Positions 26,977 to 37,200 of a stretch of DNA of 48,140 nt are shown here, piece after piece; positions within the stretch are counted from its first letter, which is position 1; each line of letters opens with the position of its first letter. The notes beneath the pieces are model-generated. The model was not told the DNA's origin. It made no database searches and saw only the letters and a program-made list of their open reading frames with translations. The stretch comes from an uncultured Clostridia bacterium. Its GTDB lineage: Bacteria > Bacillota > Clostridia > TANB77 > CAG-508. The translations under genes were made by a program, and so were the position numbers. The stretch lies in assembly GCA_944387545.1 (NCBI GenBank), contig CALXFE010000011.1, positions 1 to 48,140 on the forward strand, read 5' to 3'.

Positions 26977-28446
26977 ATGAATTTGTTAGATGAAAATTAT
27001 TCAAGTAAAAATGAAAACAAAACAAAAAATATGATGAAAATTATCATTATATTTATTGTTTTAATCGTAATAGCCATTATAGGAATTGTTTCTTATATGA
27101 TGTATTTACAAGGAACAACTTTAAAAGTAGTGTTAAACAATCAAGTAAATGCAGATGTCAAAAACTTATTGGTATTTGAATCTGATGGAACAATATATGT
27201 ACCTATAAGAGCAATATCTTCATATTTGGGATATAATTGCTATAATGGAGAATATAGTAATAAATCTGAAGATAATAGTAAATGTTATATACAATGTGAA
27301 GGAGAAATTGCTAATTTTACATTGAATTCTAACAAGATATATAAATTAAATTTGGAAGCGAATGAAAATAATTATACATATCTATATATGGATAAGCCGG
27401 TAAAAGCAATTAATGGAGAATTATATATAACAACTGATGGAATGCAAAAAGCATTTAATACAACATTTGCATATGACCAAAATAATAATATTATTACAAT
27501 GAATACAACACCATTTTTAATTAGTGCATATACAAATACGATTTTAGATTATGGATATACAAAGTTAAGTGAAAACTTTGAAAATGATAAAGCTGTTGTA
27601 AAAAATATGCTTGTTGTAACAGATGAGAAAAATTATGGTGTTATAAATCCAATAGATGGAACAGAAATATTAGAATGTAAATATGATGATATTATTTATC
27701 AAGAATCTACAGGTGATTTTATTGTATGTAGTGATGACAAATATGGTATAATTGGAACAGACAAAAAGACAAAGGTAAATATAAATTATGATAGCATAGA
27801 ATTAATGGACTATGATTCTGGATTATATTTGGTTGAAAGAAATAGAAAATTTGGTGTAATTGATTTAAATGGAAATACGGTTATATATACAGAAAATGAC
27901 CAAATAGGAGTAGATATATCTAGATTTGAAGAAAATGATTTAAAAACAGGTTATATTTTAGTAGATTCCTTAATACCAGTTATGAGAAATGAAAAATGGG
28001 GACTATTTGATAAAAAGGGAAATCAAATTGTAAATTTTGAATATGATAGTTTAGGCTATATTGCAAATAACAATAAAGAAGCAATCAATTTGTTAGTTAT
28101 ACCAGATTATAATGTAATTGTAGCTTGCTTGAACGAAAGATATACACTAATCAATGCATCAGGAGAGCAACCATTTAAAGCGTTTGTTGATGACATCTAC
28201 ATGACAGTAAATGGAGGAGAAAAATCTTATAAGATGACTGCAAACGATAAAACTTATGATGTAGAAGAATACTTGGATAGATTAGGTGTACAAAATGCAA
28301 CAAATAATACAAGAAATTCATCAAACACAACACAAACCAATACGGTGAATAACGATACGGAATCTAATAATCAAGTAAATAATGAATCTGTAGAAGAAAA
28401 TAATGAATCTCAAGAGGAAAATAATCAAAATAACGAAGAAGAATAA
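26977..28446 (+). CDS. membrane-anchored WG-repeat protein with copper-amine-oxidase-N-like domain
   Basis: 489 residues, single membrane helix about 22-44. The outside begins with a copper amine oxidase N-terminal-like domain (about 50-175; KVVLNNQVNADVKNLLVFESDGTIYVPIRAISSYLGYN). At least three WG-type repeats follow (about 208-390; KNYGVINPIDGTEIL, RKFGVIDLNGNTVI, EKWGLFDKKGNQIV). A disordered Asn/Glu/Thr tail ends the protein. Both domain types are common in Clostridia surface proteins; a ligand- or wall-binding role is plausible but unproven. The ribosome binding site is AGGAGGG, 11 bp after tgt. It is the last gene before a strong terminator. Confidence 0.8.
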   Translation: MNLLDENYSSKNENKTKNMMKIIIIFIVLIVIAIIGIVSYMMYLQGTTLKVVLNNQVNADVKNLLVFESDGTIYVPIRAISSYLGYNCYNGEYSNKSEDNSKCYIQCEGEIANFTLNSNKIYKLNLEANENNYTYLYMDKPVKAINGELYITTDGMQKAFNTTFAYDQNNNIITMNTTPFLISAYTNTILDYGYTKLSENFENDKAVVKNMLVVTDEKNYGVINPIDGTEILECKYDDIIYQESTGDFIVCSDDKYGIIGTDKKTKVNINYDSIELMDYDSGLYLVERNRKFGVIDLNGNTVIYTENDQIGVDISRFEENDLKTGYILVDSLIPVMRNEKWGLFDKKGNQIVNFEYDSLGYIANNNKEAINLLVIPDYNVIVACLNERYTLINASGEQPFKAFVDDIYMTVNGGEKSYKMTANDKTYDVEEYLDRLGVQNATNNTRNSSNTTQTNTVNNDTESNNQVNNESVEENNESQEENNQNNEEE

Positions 28447-28463
28447 TGAGTATTATGGATGAT

Positions 28464-28513
28464 AAAATAGAGAATGTTTGCTTGAAAATAAGTAAATATT
28501 CTCTATTTTTGAC
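28464..28513 (+). terminator. terminator after the WG-repeat gene
   Basis: AAAATAGAGAAT (28464-28475) pairs perfectly with ATTCTCTATTTT (28498-28509), followed by T. It closes the unit of glycosyltransferases, queA, tgt and the WG-repeat gene. Confidence 0.85.
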
Positions 28514-28598
28514 CAGTCATACTAATAGAAAAAAATAGAAAAATAGTATATAAATATATAAGGCAAAACTTATATTAAAAACGAGAAAGAGGTATAAG

Positions 28599-29534
28599 GT
28601 GAATAATATAAATATATTAGCAAATGGAATATATTTTCCAAAAAAGCAAGTAGAAAATGAAGAATTAGAAGAAAAATTAGGCTTAGAGAGAGGATATATA
28701 GAAAAACGAACAGGAATTAAAAATAGATATTATGCAGAAGAGGAAAAAATAGAAGATATGGCAATAAAGGCTGTAGAAAATCTTTTTGAAAAGTTTGCTG
28801 TAAAAGATGATATTGGCTTGATAATAACTGCAACAACAAGTACTAATATATTAATGCCAGGCATTTCAAATTATATTCAAAAACATTTAAATTTAAAACC
28901 ATGTATATGCTTAGATATATTAGCAGGGTGTGCAGGATATATAAATAGCTTTGATATTGCAAAACGATATATAGATTCAGGAGATGTACAAAAAGCATTA
29001 ATTATTGGAGTAGATAAATTATCTCAAATTATTGATGAAGAAGATATAGGAACAGCAGTAGTGCTATCAGACGGAGCAGGGGCAACGTTAATGGGAAGAG
29101 TTGAAAAACAAAATCATTCAAAGACATATATATCTAATATACAAGCGGATGGCGATAAGAATGATATTTTAACATACAAATGTGGCGAAAAAATATATAT
29201 GAATGGAAAAGAAGTATATAAATATGCTGTTACAAAAACAGTTGAAAATATAAAAGAAGTATTAGATAAAGCAGATATGAACATAGAAGATATAAAATAC
29301 ATCATACCACATCAATCAAATTTAAAAATCATGAAGGCCATTGCTTCAAGGTTGCATATTGAACCAGAAAAAATATATACAAATATACAAACAAGGGGAA
29401 ATACTTTTTGTGCAAGTATACCAATTGCTTTATATGATATGAAAGAAAATGGTCTTTTAGAAAGTGGAGACAAAGTTATTCTATTAGGCTATGGTGGCGG
29501 TCTAAATACAGGCAGTATATTGATGGAAATATAA
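28599..29534 (+). CDS. fabH: beta-ketoacyl-ACP synthase III
   Basis: 311 residues; it begins fatty-acid synthesis by condensing acetyl-CoA (or a branched primer) with malonyl-ACP. The catalytic triad is visible: Cys111 in DILAGCAGYINSF, His in YIIPHQSN and Asn in TRGNTFCASIP. The latter is a variant of the usual GNTSAASIP. The C-terminus GGGLNTGSILMEI is typical. The start is GTG, with GAGG upstream. It is the first gene of the fab cluster after an intrinsic terminator. Confidence 0.95.
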   Translation: MNNINILANGIYFPKKQVENEELEEKLGLERGYIEKRTGIKNRYYAEEEKIEDMAIKAVENLFEKFAVKDDIGLIITATTSTNILMPGISNYIQKHLNLKPCICLDILAGCAGYINSFDIAKRYIDSGDVQKALIIGVDKLSQIIDEEDIGTAVVLSDGAGATLMGRVEKQNHSKTYISNIQADGDKNDILTYKCGEKIYMNGKEVYKYAVTKTVENIKEVLDKADMNIEDIKYIIPHQSNLKIMKAIASRLHIEPEKIYTNIQTRGNTFCASIPIALYDMKENGLLESGDKVILLGYGGGLNTGSILMEI

Positions 29535-29576
29535 AATAATATAATAAAAATATAAAAAAGAAAGGAAGAAAAGATA

Positions 29577-30512
29577 ATGAAAAGAGCATTTTTGTTCCCA
29601 GGACAAGGCGCACAAGTAGTAGGAATGGGAAAAGATATTTATGAAAAATATGAAGAGGCTAAAAAGGTATATGATGAGGCTTCAAATATATCTGGACTAG
29701 ATGTCAAAAAACTTTGTTTTGAAGGACCTGAGGAAGAATTAAATAAGACAGAAAATACACAAATTGCTATATTAACAACAAGTCTAGCAATATTAGAGGT
29801 ATTAAAAGCAAATGGAATAACAGCTGATATGGCAACAGGATTAAGTCTTGGAGAATATGGAGCTTTAATATATGCCGGAATAATTAGTTTTGAAGATGGA
29901 ATAAAGTTAATTCAAAAAAGAGGCTACTACATGGGAAATCTATTACCAGATGAGAAATTTTCTATGGCAGCAATTATTGGCTTAGATTCAAAGAAAATAG
30001 AAGAAGTTTGTAGAGAAATTGCAAAAGAAAATAAATTCATTGTAGTTGCTAATTATAATTGTAGTGTGCAAACTGTTATATCTGGAGAAGAAGATGCTAT
30101 AGACAAAGCAATGGAAAAACTAAAAGAGATGGGAGCAAAAAGAGCCATTAAATTAAACACAAGTGGTCCGTTCCATACAATAAAACTAGAAAAGGCAAAA
30201 GAAGCCTATGAGAAAGAATTAGAAAATATAAAATTTCATATGAATAATGAAATAAAAGTAATTAAAAATTTAGATGGAAATTACTATCATGAAAATGATA
30301 ACATAAAAGAAATTCTAGCAAACCATATTATTAGTCCAGTAAGATTTGACAAAGCTATCAAATTAATGGAAGAAGAACAAGTAGAAGAATATCTAGAAAT
30401 TGGACCAGGAAGAACGTTAACAGGATTTGTTAAAAAAGAAAATAAAAAAGCAAATACATACAATATAAATAATGTAGAAAGTTTAGAAAAATATTTAGAA
30501 GAACATAAATAA
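29577..30512 (+). CDS. fabD: malonyl-CoA:ACP transacylase
   Basis: 311 residues. FPGQGAQVVGMGKD is at the N-terminus, the nucleophile Ser in GLSLGEYGAL, and the catalytic His in NTSGPFHTIKL; PVRFDKAI and EIGPGRTLTGF lie near the end. It transfers malonyl from CoA to acyl carrier protein. The ribosome binding site is AAAGGAAG. It lies between fabH and fabG; an acpP gene often found in such clusters is absent. Confidence 0.96.
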   Translation: MKRAFLFPGQGAQVVGMGKDIYEKYEEAKKVYDEASNISGLDVKKLCFEGPEEELNKTENTQIAILTTSLAILEVLKANGITADMATGLSLGEYGALIYAGIISFEDGIKLIQKRGYYMGNLLPDEKFSMAAIIGLDSKKIEEVCREIAKENKFIVVANYNCSVQTVISGEEDAIDKAMEKLKEMGAKRAIKLNTSGPFHTIKLEKAKEAYEKELENIKFHMNNEIKVIKNLDGNYYHENDNIKEILANHIISPVRFDKAIKLMEEEQVEEYLEIGPGRTLTGFVKKENKKANTYNINNVESLEKYLEEHK

Positions 30513-30607
30513 AAGGAAATGTGTTTTATGTATGCAAGTATTCGATATAAAAAGATGTCTTGGGTAAAAATGGATTGTAAAAAAAGAAAAAGGAAGGAAG
30601 AAGGAAA

Positions 30608-31348
30608 ATGGAAGAAAGTAAAACAGTATTTGTAACAGGAGGTTCAAGAGGAATCGGAAAAGAAGTGGCATTAAAATTTGCAGAGAATGGGTATAATGTC
30701 GTTATTAACTATGTATCAAGCAAAACAAATGTACAAGAATTAATATCTGAATTTGAAAATAAGGGTGTTAAAGCATTGGTTATGCAAGCAGATGTTACAG
30801 ATAAAGAAGCTATAGAAGAAGTGGTAAAAAAAGCAATAGAAGAATTTGGAGCCATAGATGTTTTAATAAACAATGCAGGAATTACAAGAGATAATTTATT
30901 AATGAGAATGAGCGAAGAAGAATTTGATAAAGTTATAGAAATCAACTTAAAAGGAACATATATCGTAACAAAAGCGGTTACAAAATATATGATGAAAAAA
31001 AGAAAAGGAAGTATTATTAATTTATCATCAGTAGTAGGTGTTGCAGGAAATGCAGGACAATGCAATTATTCAGCATCAAAAGCAGGCATTATTGGATTCA
31101 CAAAAAGTATAGCAAAAGAACTTGCATCAAGAAATATCAGATCTAATGCAGTAGCACCAGGATTTATAGAAACAGATATGACAGCTGTGTTATCAGATGA
31201 AGTTAAGGAAAATATTCATAATCAAATACCATTAAAAAGAATGGGAACAGCAGAAGAAGTAGCAAATTTAATATACTTTTTAGGTTCTGATGAAAGTTCA
31301 TATATAACAGGGCAAGTAATCAATGTTGATGGTGGAATGGTAATGTAA
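30608..31348 (+). CDS. fabG: 3-oxoacyl-ACP reductase
   Basis: A 246-residue classical short-chain dehydrogenase. The NADP motif is TGGSRGIGKEVA, followed by NNAGITRDNLLMRM, catalytic Ser in NLSSVVGVAGNAGQCNYSASKAG (Tyr and Lys in YSASK), and VAPGFIETDM. The last residues, INVDGGMVM, match FabG. The ribosome binding site is AAGGAAGAAGG. It reduces 3-ketoacyl-ACP in each elongation cycle and lies 29 bp before fabF. Confidence 0.96.
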   Translation: MEESKTVFVTGGSRGIGKEVALKFAENGYNVVINYVSSKTNVQELISEFENKGVKALVMQADVTDKEAIEEVVKKAIEEFGAIDVLINNAGITRDNLLMRMSEEEFDKVIEINLKGTYIVTKAVTKYMMKKRKGSIINLSSVVGVAGNAGQCNYSASKAGIIGFTKSIAKELASRNIRSNAVAPGFIETDMTAVLSDEVKENIHNQIPLKRMGTAEEVANLIYFLGSDESSYITGQVINVDGGMVM

Positions 31349-31377
31349 GAATAATAAAAAATGAAAGGAAGAGTAAA

Positions 31378-32619
31378 ATGGAAAGAAGAGTTGTTATTAC
31401 AGGTTTGGGTGCGTTAACGCCAATAGGAAACAATACAAATGAATTTTGGGATGGAATAAAAACAGGTAAATGTGGAATTGATGAAATTAAGAGTTTTGAC
31501 ACAACAGATTTTAAAGTAAAATTAGCAGCAGAATTAAAAGAATATAATCCAGAAAACTATTTTGATAGAAAAGATGCAAAAAGACTAGATAAGTTTTCTC
31601 AATATGCAATGGTAGCTGCTAGAGAAGCTTGGAAAGATAGCGGATTAGATAAAGAAACTGAAAATATGGAAAGAGTAGGTATTATTATTGGCTCTGGAAT
31701 TGGTGGAATTGAGACCACAGAAAATGAACATGGAAAATTTATGGAAAAAGGACCAGATAGAGTTTCTCCAATGTATATTCCAATGGGGATTCCTAACATG
31801 GCAACAGGAAATGTAGCAATCGATATTGGTGCAAAAGGAGAATCTATTGCAATGGTTACAGCATGTGCTTCAGGGACACATTGTATAGGAGAAAGCTTTA
31901 GAATGATAAAACATGGATATCAAGATATCGTTTTAGCAGGTGGAACAGAAGCAGGAATTACACCACTTGGCATCGCAGGATTTACAAACATTAAAGCATT
32001 AACCAAAACAGAGGATAAAACAAGAGCAAGTATCCCATTTGACAAGGAAAGAAGTGGATTTGTTATGGGAGAAGGAGCAGGCGTTATTATTTTAGAAGAA
32101 TTAGAACATGCTAAAAAAAGAGGTGCCAAGATTTATGCTGAAATTGTTGGATATGGTGCTACTTCAGATGCCTATCATATAACATCACCAGCACCAGGAG
32201 GAGAAGGTGGTGCAAGAGCCATGAAAATTGCAATGGAAGAGGGAAATGTGAGACCTGAAGAAATTACATATATCAATGCACATGGTACATCTACACACTT
32301 AAATGATACCTGTGAAACACAAGCAATTAAAACAGCCTTAGGAGAAGAAATAGCTAAAAAAGTTATGGTAAGTTCAACAAAAGGACATACAGGACATCTA
32401 TTAGGAGCAGCTGGTGGTATTGAAGCAATTGTTTGTGCAAAAGCAATCCAAGAAGGATTTGTTCCAGCAACAATTAATTATCAAGTTCCAGATGAAGAAT
32501 GTGACTTAGATGTTGTACCAAATGAAGGAAGAAATGTTGAGGTTAGATATGCAATTTCAAATTCATTAGGATTTGGTGGACATAATAGTAGCATTTTATT
32601 AAAAAAATATGAAGAATAG
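31378..32619 (+). CDS. fabF: beta-ketoacyl-ACP synthase II
   Basis: 413 residues. The Cys-His-His triad is visible: Cys163 in TACASGTHC, His in NAHGTSTHLND, and His in STKGHTGHLLGAAGG. The N-terminus RRVVITGLGALTPIGNN and the late NSLGFGGHNSSILL are diagnostic. It carries out chain elongation with malonyl-ACP. The length is normal. A strong palindromic terminator follows. Confidence 0.97.
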   Translation: MERRVVITGLGALTPIGNNTNEFWDGIKTGKCGIDEIKSFDTTDFKVKLAAELKEYNPENYFDRKDAKRLDKFSQYAMVAAREAWKDSGLDKETENMERVGIIIGSGIGGIETTENEHGKFMEKGPDRVSPMYIPMGIPNMATGNVAIDIGAKGESIAMVTACASGTHCIGESFRMIKHGYQDIVLAGGTEAGITPLGIAGFTNIKALTKTEDKTRASIPFDKERSGFVMGEGAGVIILEELEHAKKRGAKIYAEIVGYGATSDAYHITSPAPGGEGGARAMKIAMEEGNVRPEEITYINAHGTSTHLNDTCETQAIKTALGEEIAKKVMVSSTKGHTGHLLGAAGGIEAIVCAKAIQEGFVPATINYQVPDEECDLDVVPNEGRNVEVRYAISNSLGFGGHNSSILLKKYEE

Positions 32620-32624
32620 AATAT

Positions 32625-32667
32625 AAAATGTTTATTTATTCAATATTGAATAAATAAACATTTTCAA
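32625..32667 (+). terminator. perfect 40-bp palindrome acting as terminator after fabF
   Basis: The first half, AAAATGTTTATTTATTCAAT (32625-32644), is followed immediately by its exact reverse complement to 32664. The last bases supply TTTT. It separates fabF from accB, so accB and fabZ may have their own promoter or depend on read-through. Confidence 0.8.
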
Positions 32668-32728
32668 ATCAGAAAAAATGATGTAAAATAGAAATGAAAT
32701 TATTTTTATAAAAAATGGAGGGACGAAG

Positions 32729-33193
32729 ATGGATTATAAAGATATTAAAAAATTAATGGATGACATGGGAAATTCTAAATTAGAAGAATTAGAAATAGAA
32801 TTTCCAGACGGAATTAAAATCAGTATGAAAAAAAGTGAAAAAAGAGAAGTAATTGTTGAACCACATGTTATAGAAGCAGGTGCACCAATGACTGTACCTG
32901 TTGTAAAACCACAAGAAGAAAAAGGAATTGTTGCTGTGGAAAACAAAAAAGAAGAAAATTACAAGATTATAAAATCACCAATGGTAGGAACTTTCTATGC
33001 TAGTTCAGCACCAGACAAAGACCCTTTTGTAAAAGTGGGTGACAAAATAGCAAAAGGTCAAGTAGTATGTATTGTAGAAGCCATGAAATTAATGAATGAA
33101 ATTGAATCAGAATTTGATGGAGAAATTGTAGAAATTTGTGTAAAAAATGAAGATGTTGTAGAATATGGAACACCTTTATTTAAAGTAAAATAA
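32729..33193 (+). CDS. accB: biotin carboxyl carrier protein of acetyl-CoA carboxylase
   Basis: 154 residues. The N-terminal helical part ([24 protein letters not shown]) is typical of AccB. After a short linker, the biotinyl domain (about 80-154) contains [16 protein letters not shown] and the biotinylated Lys120 in [11 protein letters not shown]. It carries CO2 from biotin carboxylase to carboxyltransferase to make malonyl-CoA. The ribosome binding site is GGAGGG. The partner genes accC, accD and accA are not in this window. Confidence 0.96.
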   Translation: MDYKDIKKLMDDMGNSKLEELEIEFPDGIKISMKKSEKREVIVEPHVIEAGAPMTVPVVKPQEEKGIVAVENKKEENYKIIKSPMVGTFYASSAPDKDPFVKVGDKIAKGQVVCIVEAMKLMNEIESEFDGEIVEICVKNEDVVEYGTPLFKVK

Positions 33194-33198
33194 TGTTC

Positions 33199-33235
33199 AA
33201 ATGTCCAATCGAGGACGTTTCTGTTTGGAACATTT
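33199..33235 (+). repeat. palindromic repeat family A between accB and fabZ
   Basis: The core GGACGTTTCTGTTTGG is identical to the copies at 47850-47886 and 48038-48067. It is flanked by AAATGTCC on the left and GGAACATTT on the right, which can pair (also AATGTTC 33192-33198 with GAACATT). It sits inside the fatty-acid gene cluster, 46 bp before fabZ. Confidence 0.8.
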
Positions 33236-33280
33236 AAATTTTGATAAAATTATAATTTTAAAGAAGAAAGGACAATAAAA

Positions 33281-33703
33281 ATGTTAGATAAAGAACAAAT
33301 TAAAGAAATCATTCCACAAAGAGACCCATTTTTAATGATTGATGAAGTAGAAGAATATACACCAGGAGAAAGTGCAATAGCTTATAAAAATGTAAGTGAA
33401 GATGAATATTATTTCAAAGGACATTTTCCAGGAAATCCAATTATGCCAGGGGTATTAATTGTGGAATCATTAGCACAAACAGGTGCTGTAGCAATCCTTT
33501 CTATGGAGGAAAATAAAGGGAAAAATGCACTTTTTGGTGGAATTGACAAATTGAGATTTAAAAGACAAGTAGTTCCAGGAGATAGATTGAAATTAGAGGT
33601 TAGAATTATAAAGAAAAAAGGACCTATTGGAATCGGAGAAGCCATTGCAACAGTTGATGGTAAAGTAGCCGCAAAAGGCGAATTAACTTTTGCAATTGTT
33701 TAA
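33281..33703 (+). CDS. fabZ: 3-hydroxyacyl-ACP dehydratase
   Basis: A 140-residue hotdog-fold enzyme. The catalytic His48 is in [28 protein letters not shown], with the catalytic Glu in the same segment. [13 protein letters not shown] near the N-terminus and [15 protein letters not shown] are conserved. It forms trans-2-enoyl-ACP. The ribosome binding site is AAGAAAGG. It is the last gene of the cluster, closed by a bidirectional terminator. The enoyl reductase of the next step is not in the window. Confidence 0.96.
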   Translation: MLDKEQIKEIIPQRDPFLMIDEVEEYTPGESAIAYKNVSEDEYYFKGHFPGNPIMPGVLIVESLAQTGAVAILSMEENKGKNALFGGIDKLRFKRQVVPGDRLKLEVRIIKKKGPIGIGEAIATVDGKVAAKGELTFAIV

Positions 33704-33707
33704 AACA

Positions 33708-33755
33708 AAAAAATGATTATAGTATAAAAATAAATTTATGCTATAATCATTTTTT
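33708..33755. terminator. bidirectional terminator between fabZ and the XRE gene
   Basis: AAAAAATGATTATAG (33708-33722) pairs perfectly with CTATAATCATTTTTT (33741-33755). It is used by fabZ (+) and the regulator gene (-), whose stop codon overlaps the stem. Confidence 0.9.
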
Positions 33756-34014
33756 ATGCTTCATAATATTGATCTGTATCATTATATAAATCATCTAAAC
33801 TAATTCCTAAAACTTTACAAAATGCCAATGCTTCAAAATCTTTTACTGTTTTTTTACCATATTCGATTTCATAAATATCACAAATATACATTGTAACACC
33901 AATTAAATCTAATTTTCTACAAATTTCTGGTTGAGAAATTTTTTTTAATTTTCTATATTTTCTTAAATTTTTACCAATAATATTTAGATTTCCATTTAAA
34001 GTTTTTACTTTCAT
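33754..34014 (-). CDS. XRE-family transcriptional regulator
   Basis: 86 residues, almost all one Cro/C1-type helix-turn-helix domain: IGKNLRKYRKLKKISQPEICRKLDLIGVTMYICDIYEIEYGKKTVKDFEALAFCKVLGISLDDLY. ATG 34014 follows AGGAGG on the minus strand; a start at 34032 is not supported. It is divergent from the surface-protein operon at 34245, and the shared 230-bp region holds repeated motifs. A repressor of that operon and of itself is the simplest inference. Confidence 0.85.
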   Translation of the reverse strand: MKVKTLNGNLNIIGKNLRKYRKLKKISQPEICRKLDLIGVTMYICDIYEIEYGKKTVKDFEALAFCKVLGISLDDLYNDTDQYYEA

Positions 34015-34076
34015 AAAGACCTCCTGTATCATTTAGAGCTAATTTAAATTATTGTATAGCAAAATCTTAGATTACC

Positions 34077-34208
34077 TTACAGGATAGAACTGTAAATGTT
34101 ACAAAAATATTGCCATATTGTTACAAAAAAAATACAATTTTTTAAAAATATTGAACCTAAATTACAGGATGTGGTATATTAAAAGTAGGAGATTACAGGA
34201 TGTAGTAT
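34077..34208 (+). promoter_or_regulatory. promoter and candidate operators of the surface-protein operon
   Basis: ATTACAGGATGTGGTAT (34161-34177) and ATTACAGGATGTAGTAT (34192-34208) are 17-bp direct repeats differing at one base, starting 31 bp apart (about three helical turns). A shorter TTACAGGAT lies at 34077-34085. TGTTACAAAAA also occurs twice (34097-34107 and 34119-34129), 22 bp apart. A promoter TTGAAC (34151-34156), 18 bp, TATATT (34175-34180) has the first long repeat in its spacer, and the second covers the probable transcription start. This is what a repressor-controlled promoter would look like. Confidence 0.6.
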
Positions 34209-34244
34209 AAGTTTTAGAAAAATAAATTTTATAAGGAGGATTAA

Positions 34245-37200
34245 ATGAAAAAGTTTGGTAATAATGGTATTACATTAATAGCACTGGTAATCACAATCAT
34301 TGTGCTATTAATATTAGTGGGTGTAAGTATTGTTACCTTAATGCCAGGGGGACTAATCGACAAAGCAATCGAATCAAGATTTGTGAGTAATTATAGAACC
34401 ATAGAAGAAGGTGTGTATATATACAAAGCGGGAAAAGAGATAGACGCATATAGTGGAGAAGAAATGACACAATTAGAGAAATTACCATTAAAAGAAAAAC
34501 TAACCGTAGAAGATAAAAGGGAAATACAAGAAAAAATACCAACCCTAGAAGAAGAAATCATTGCAAGAAATCCAGGACTTTCATTAGAGCAAATACCATT
34601 ATATGAAATAGATAAAGAAAAAATAGGAGCAACAGGAATAAAACATAAATATATAATGGATATAACAACAGAAAAAATATATGACTATGAAGGAGAAACA
34701 TTTAGGAAAAGGACATGGCATACATTAGAAGATATAACGCAAATAGATGAAGAATATAAAGATATATTTAATGGATGGATAAGATTAACATTGTATTACC
34801 CAGAAAATAGTACAGATAGGAAATGGCTATTAAAAGGAGAAGGAGAGATAAGAGAAGAAGACTGGAAAGACTATACAGGACCAATATGGGTACAATTAGA
34901 TAGAGTACAAGATATATATATAAAATATAAAATCAATGATGAAGAAATCATCATACCACCAAGTGGAAAAGTAGGGGTTATAATAGAACCAGAGAAATAC
35001 CAAGTAGAAGCAGGGGAAACGACAAAAGTAAAAATCATATATGATGCAAATGCAGTAACGAAAGAGTATAAAGTAGGAAATGGATCATGGCAGACATATA
35101 ATGGAGAATTCGAAGTAGGGGAAAGAACCATGATATATGCCAGAGCAAAAAGAGTAGATAATATATATGATACAGAAGGAAACAAAATAAGTGAAAAAAC
35201 CAGCTGGGGATATGACAATGTATATATAAGACGAGTAGGAGATGAACAAGGAAGCTGGCAAGGAGGAGGCTCAGGAGGAGGCTCAGGAACAACAGGCGGC
35301 GGAGGCCAAAGTGGAAGTAGTGACAGCGGAAATCCAGGAGGAGGAAGCAGTAGTGAAGTAGAAACACCTGCCGCACCAACCATACAAGTAACAGAGAATA
35401 AAAATGGAGTATATACAGAAAGCGTAGATGTAACGGTACAACCACCAATGACATATAAAAAGATATATATAAAAATAGGTAGTGGAAAATGGGAAGAATA
35501 CACAAAAGCAGTAAGAGTACAAGAAAATACATTAGTCAGTGCATACTACACAACAACAGATGGAAAGACCTCAAAAATAGGCTATAAAATAATTGATATG
35601 ATACAAAAACAAGGAAAACCATATGTATCTATAAAAGCGACGCCATATCCATATCCATATGCAAAAAATGTAGAAGAAGTAACGATAGAGATAGTAAGTA
35701 GAGATGCAGAAAGAGTAGAATACAGTACAGATGGAGTAATCTATAAGAAATATGAAAGTGGATTTAAAGTGACCGAAAATTGTGTTGTATCAGCAAGAGC
35801 GATAAATGAAGCAGGAGTAGCATATGATACACTAAATATAACCAATATAGGAGACAATCCTACTATGGTAGAAAACTTAGGAATCAATATCATAGCAAGA
35901 CCAGACCCAATTGTAAGTAGCAAGAAAGTTGAAAAAGTCGAAATAGAAATCGAATATGATGAAAGAGCAGAAGAAAGATATTATAGCATTGGAAAAAATG
36001 GAGAGCAAAAACTATATGAAGGAGCATTTGAAATAACAGAAAATGCAACCATATATGCATATGCAAAAAGTAAAAATGGAGTAGGTCAAGCCTATAAAGT
36101 GATAACGAATTTAAATAAAGGAATCATAGAGCCAGAAATAATAGCAGACCCACAAAATAGTTTACAAGCAAGTTCAGTAAAAATCAAAATCAATTATGAT
36201 CCAGATGCCACAGTAAAACAATATGAAATAGATGGAGGGGGATTGGTAGATTATACAGGAGAATTTAAGGTAGAAAAAAATTGTACAATAAGAGCATATA
36301 ATGAAAACAGTAGAGGAGAGAAAGCAGAAAGTATATATAAAGTAGAAAATATCACAGAACCAATACCACCAACAATTATAGATTTAGGAGATTATTATAT
36401 AATAAAACTAAATTATCCAGAAGGCTCAACAGGAAGAGAATATAAGATAAAAGAAGAAGGAGAATGGACAGGATATAAAGAAGCAGGAATATTACTCGTA
36501 AAACCAGAGTATAAGGATAAACTATTAGATGCACAAGGAAATGTAAAAATACAAATAGTAGACGAAACAGGAAAATCAGTAAATTGGCAAGGAACAGTAT
36601 ATGTCATAGAAGGAGATATCCAAGAAATATTAGAAGAAATCTCTATGAGATGGGATACAGTAAAACCAGAAACACCACAAATAGTCTTAAGCACAGAAGA
36701 ACCAGCAAGAGAAGTACAAGTAAGTATAATATATAAAAGTACATTAAAAGAAAAACAATATAAAATCATTGAACCAGATGGAAGCACAGAAGGATGGAAA
36801 GATTATGAAGGAAGCTTTACAATAAAGAAAAATAACACAGTAATTCTAGCCAAAGGAATGAACCAATCAGAGGTCTGGGGAGAAGAAGCAGAAAAGCAAA
36901 TAACCAATATAGATGAACAACAACCAGAAATAAAACTAACAGCAGATCTAGAAAAAGAAACACAAACACTACAAGTAAAAGTAGATGTAACAGATGATAC
37001 AAGAGTAGCAGAAGTAAAATGGGCAGAAGGTGTACAAGGAGAAAGCTATTTTGCAAAGCAAGGAGAAAGTATACCAAATAATTCAACAGTAACCATAACA
37101 AAAAATGGATATTATACATTCTATGCAGAAGATGGTGTAGGAAATAAACAAGTATATACAATAAATGTCATAAACATAGACACAGAAGGACCAGAGGTAA

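Noticed and set aside
28510..28530. FapR-like operator before fabH (TACTAA at 28520-28525)
   Set aside because: Only one half-site matches; the left half of the palindrome is absent.
30528..30635. 35-codon open frame between fabD and fabG with a fair ribosome binding site
   Set aside because: It overlaps the fabG start, is Lys/Arg/Trp-rich and resembles nothing, including acyl carrier protein.
34871..35532. Long minus-strand open frames (up to 210 codons) opposite the giant prepilin-like gene
   Set aside because: They are antisense shadows of a repetitive AT-rich gene, rich in Leu/Tyr/Phe with no ribosome binding sites and no family resemblance.
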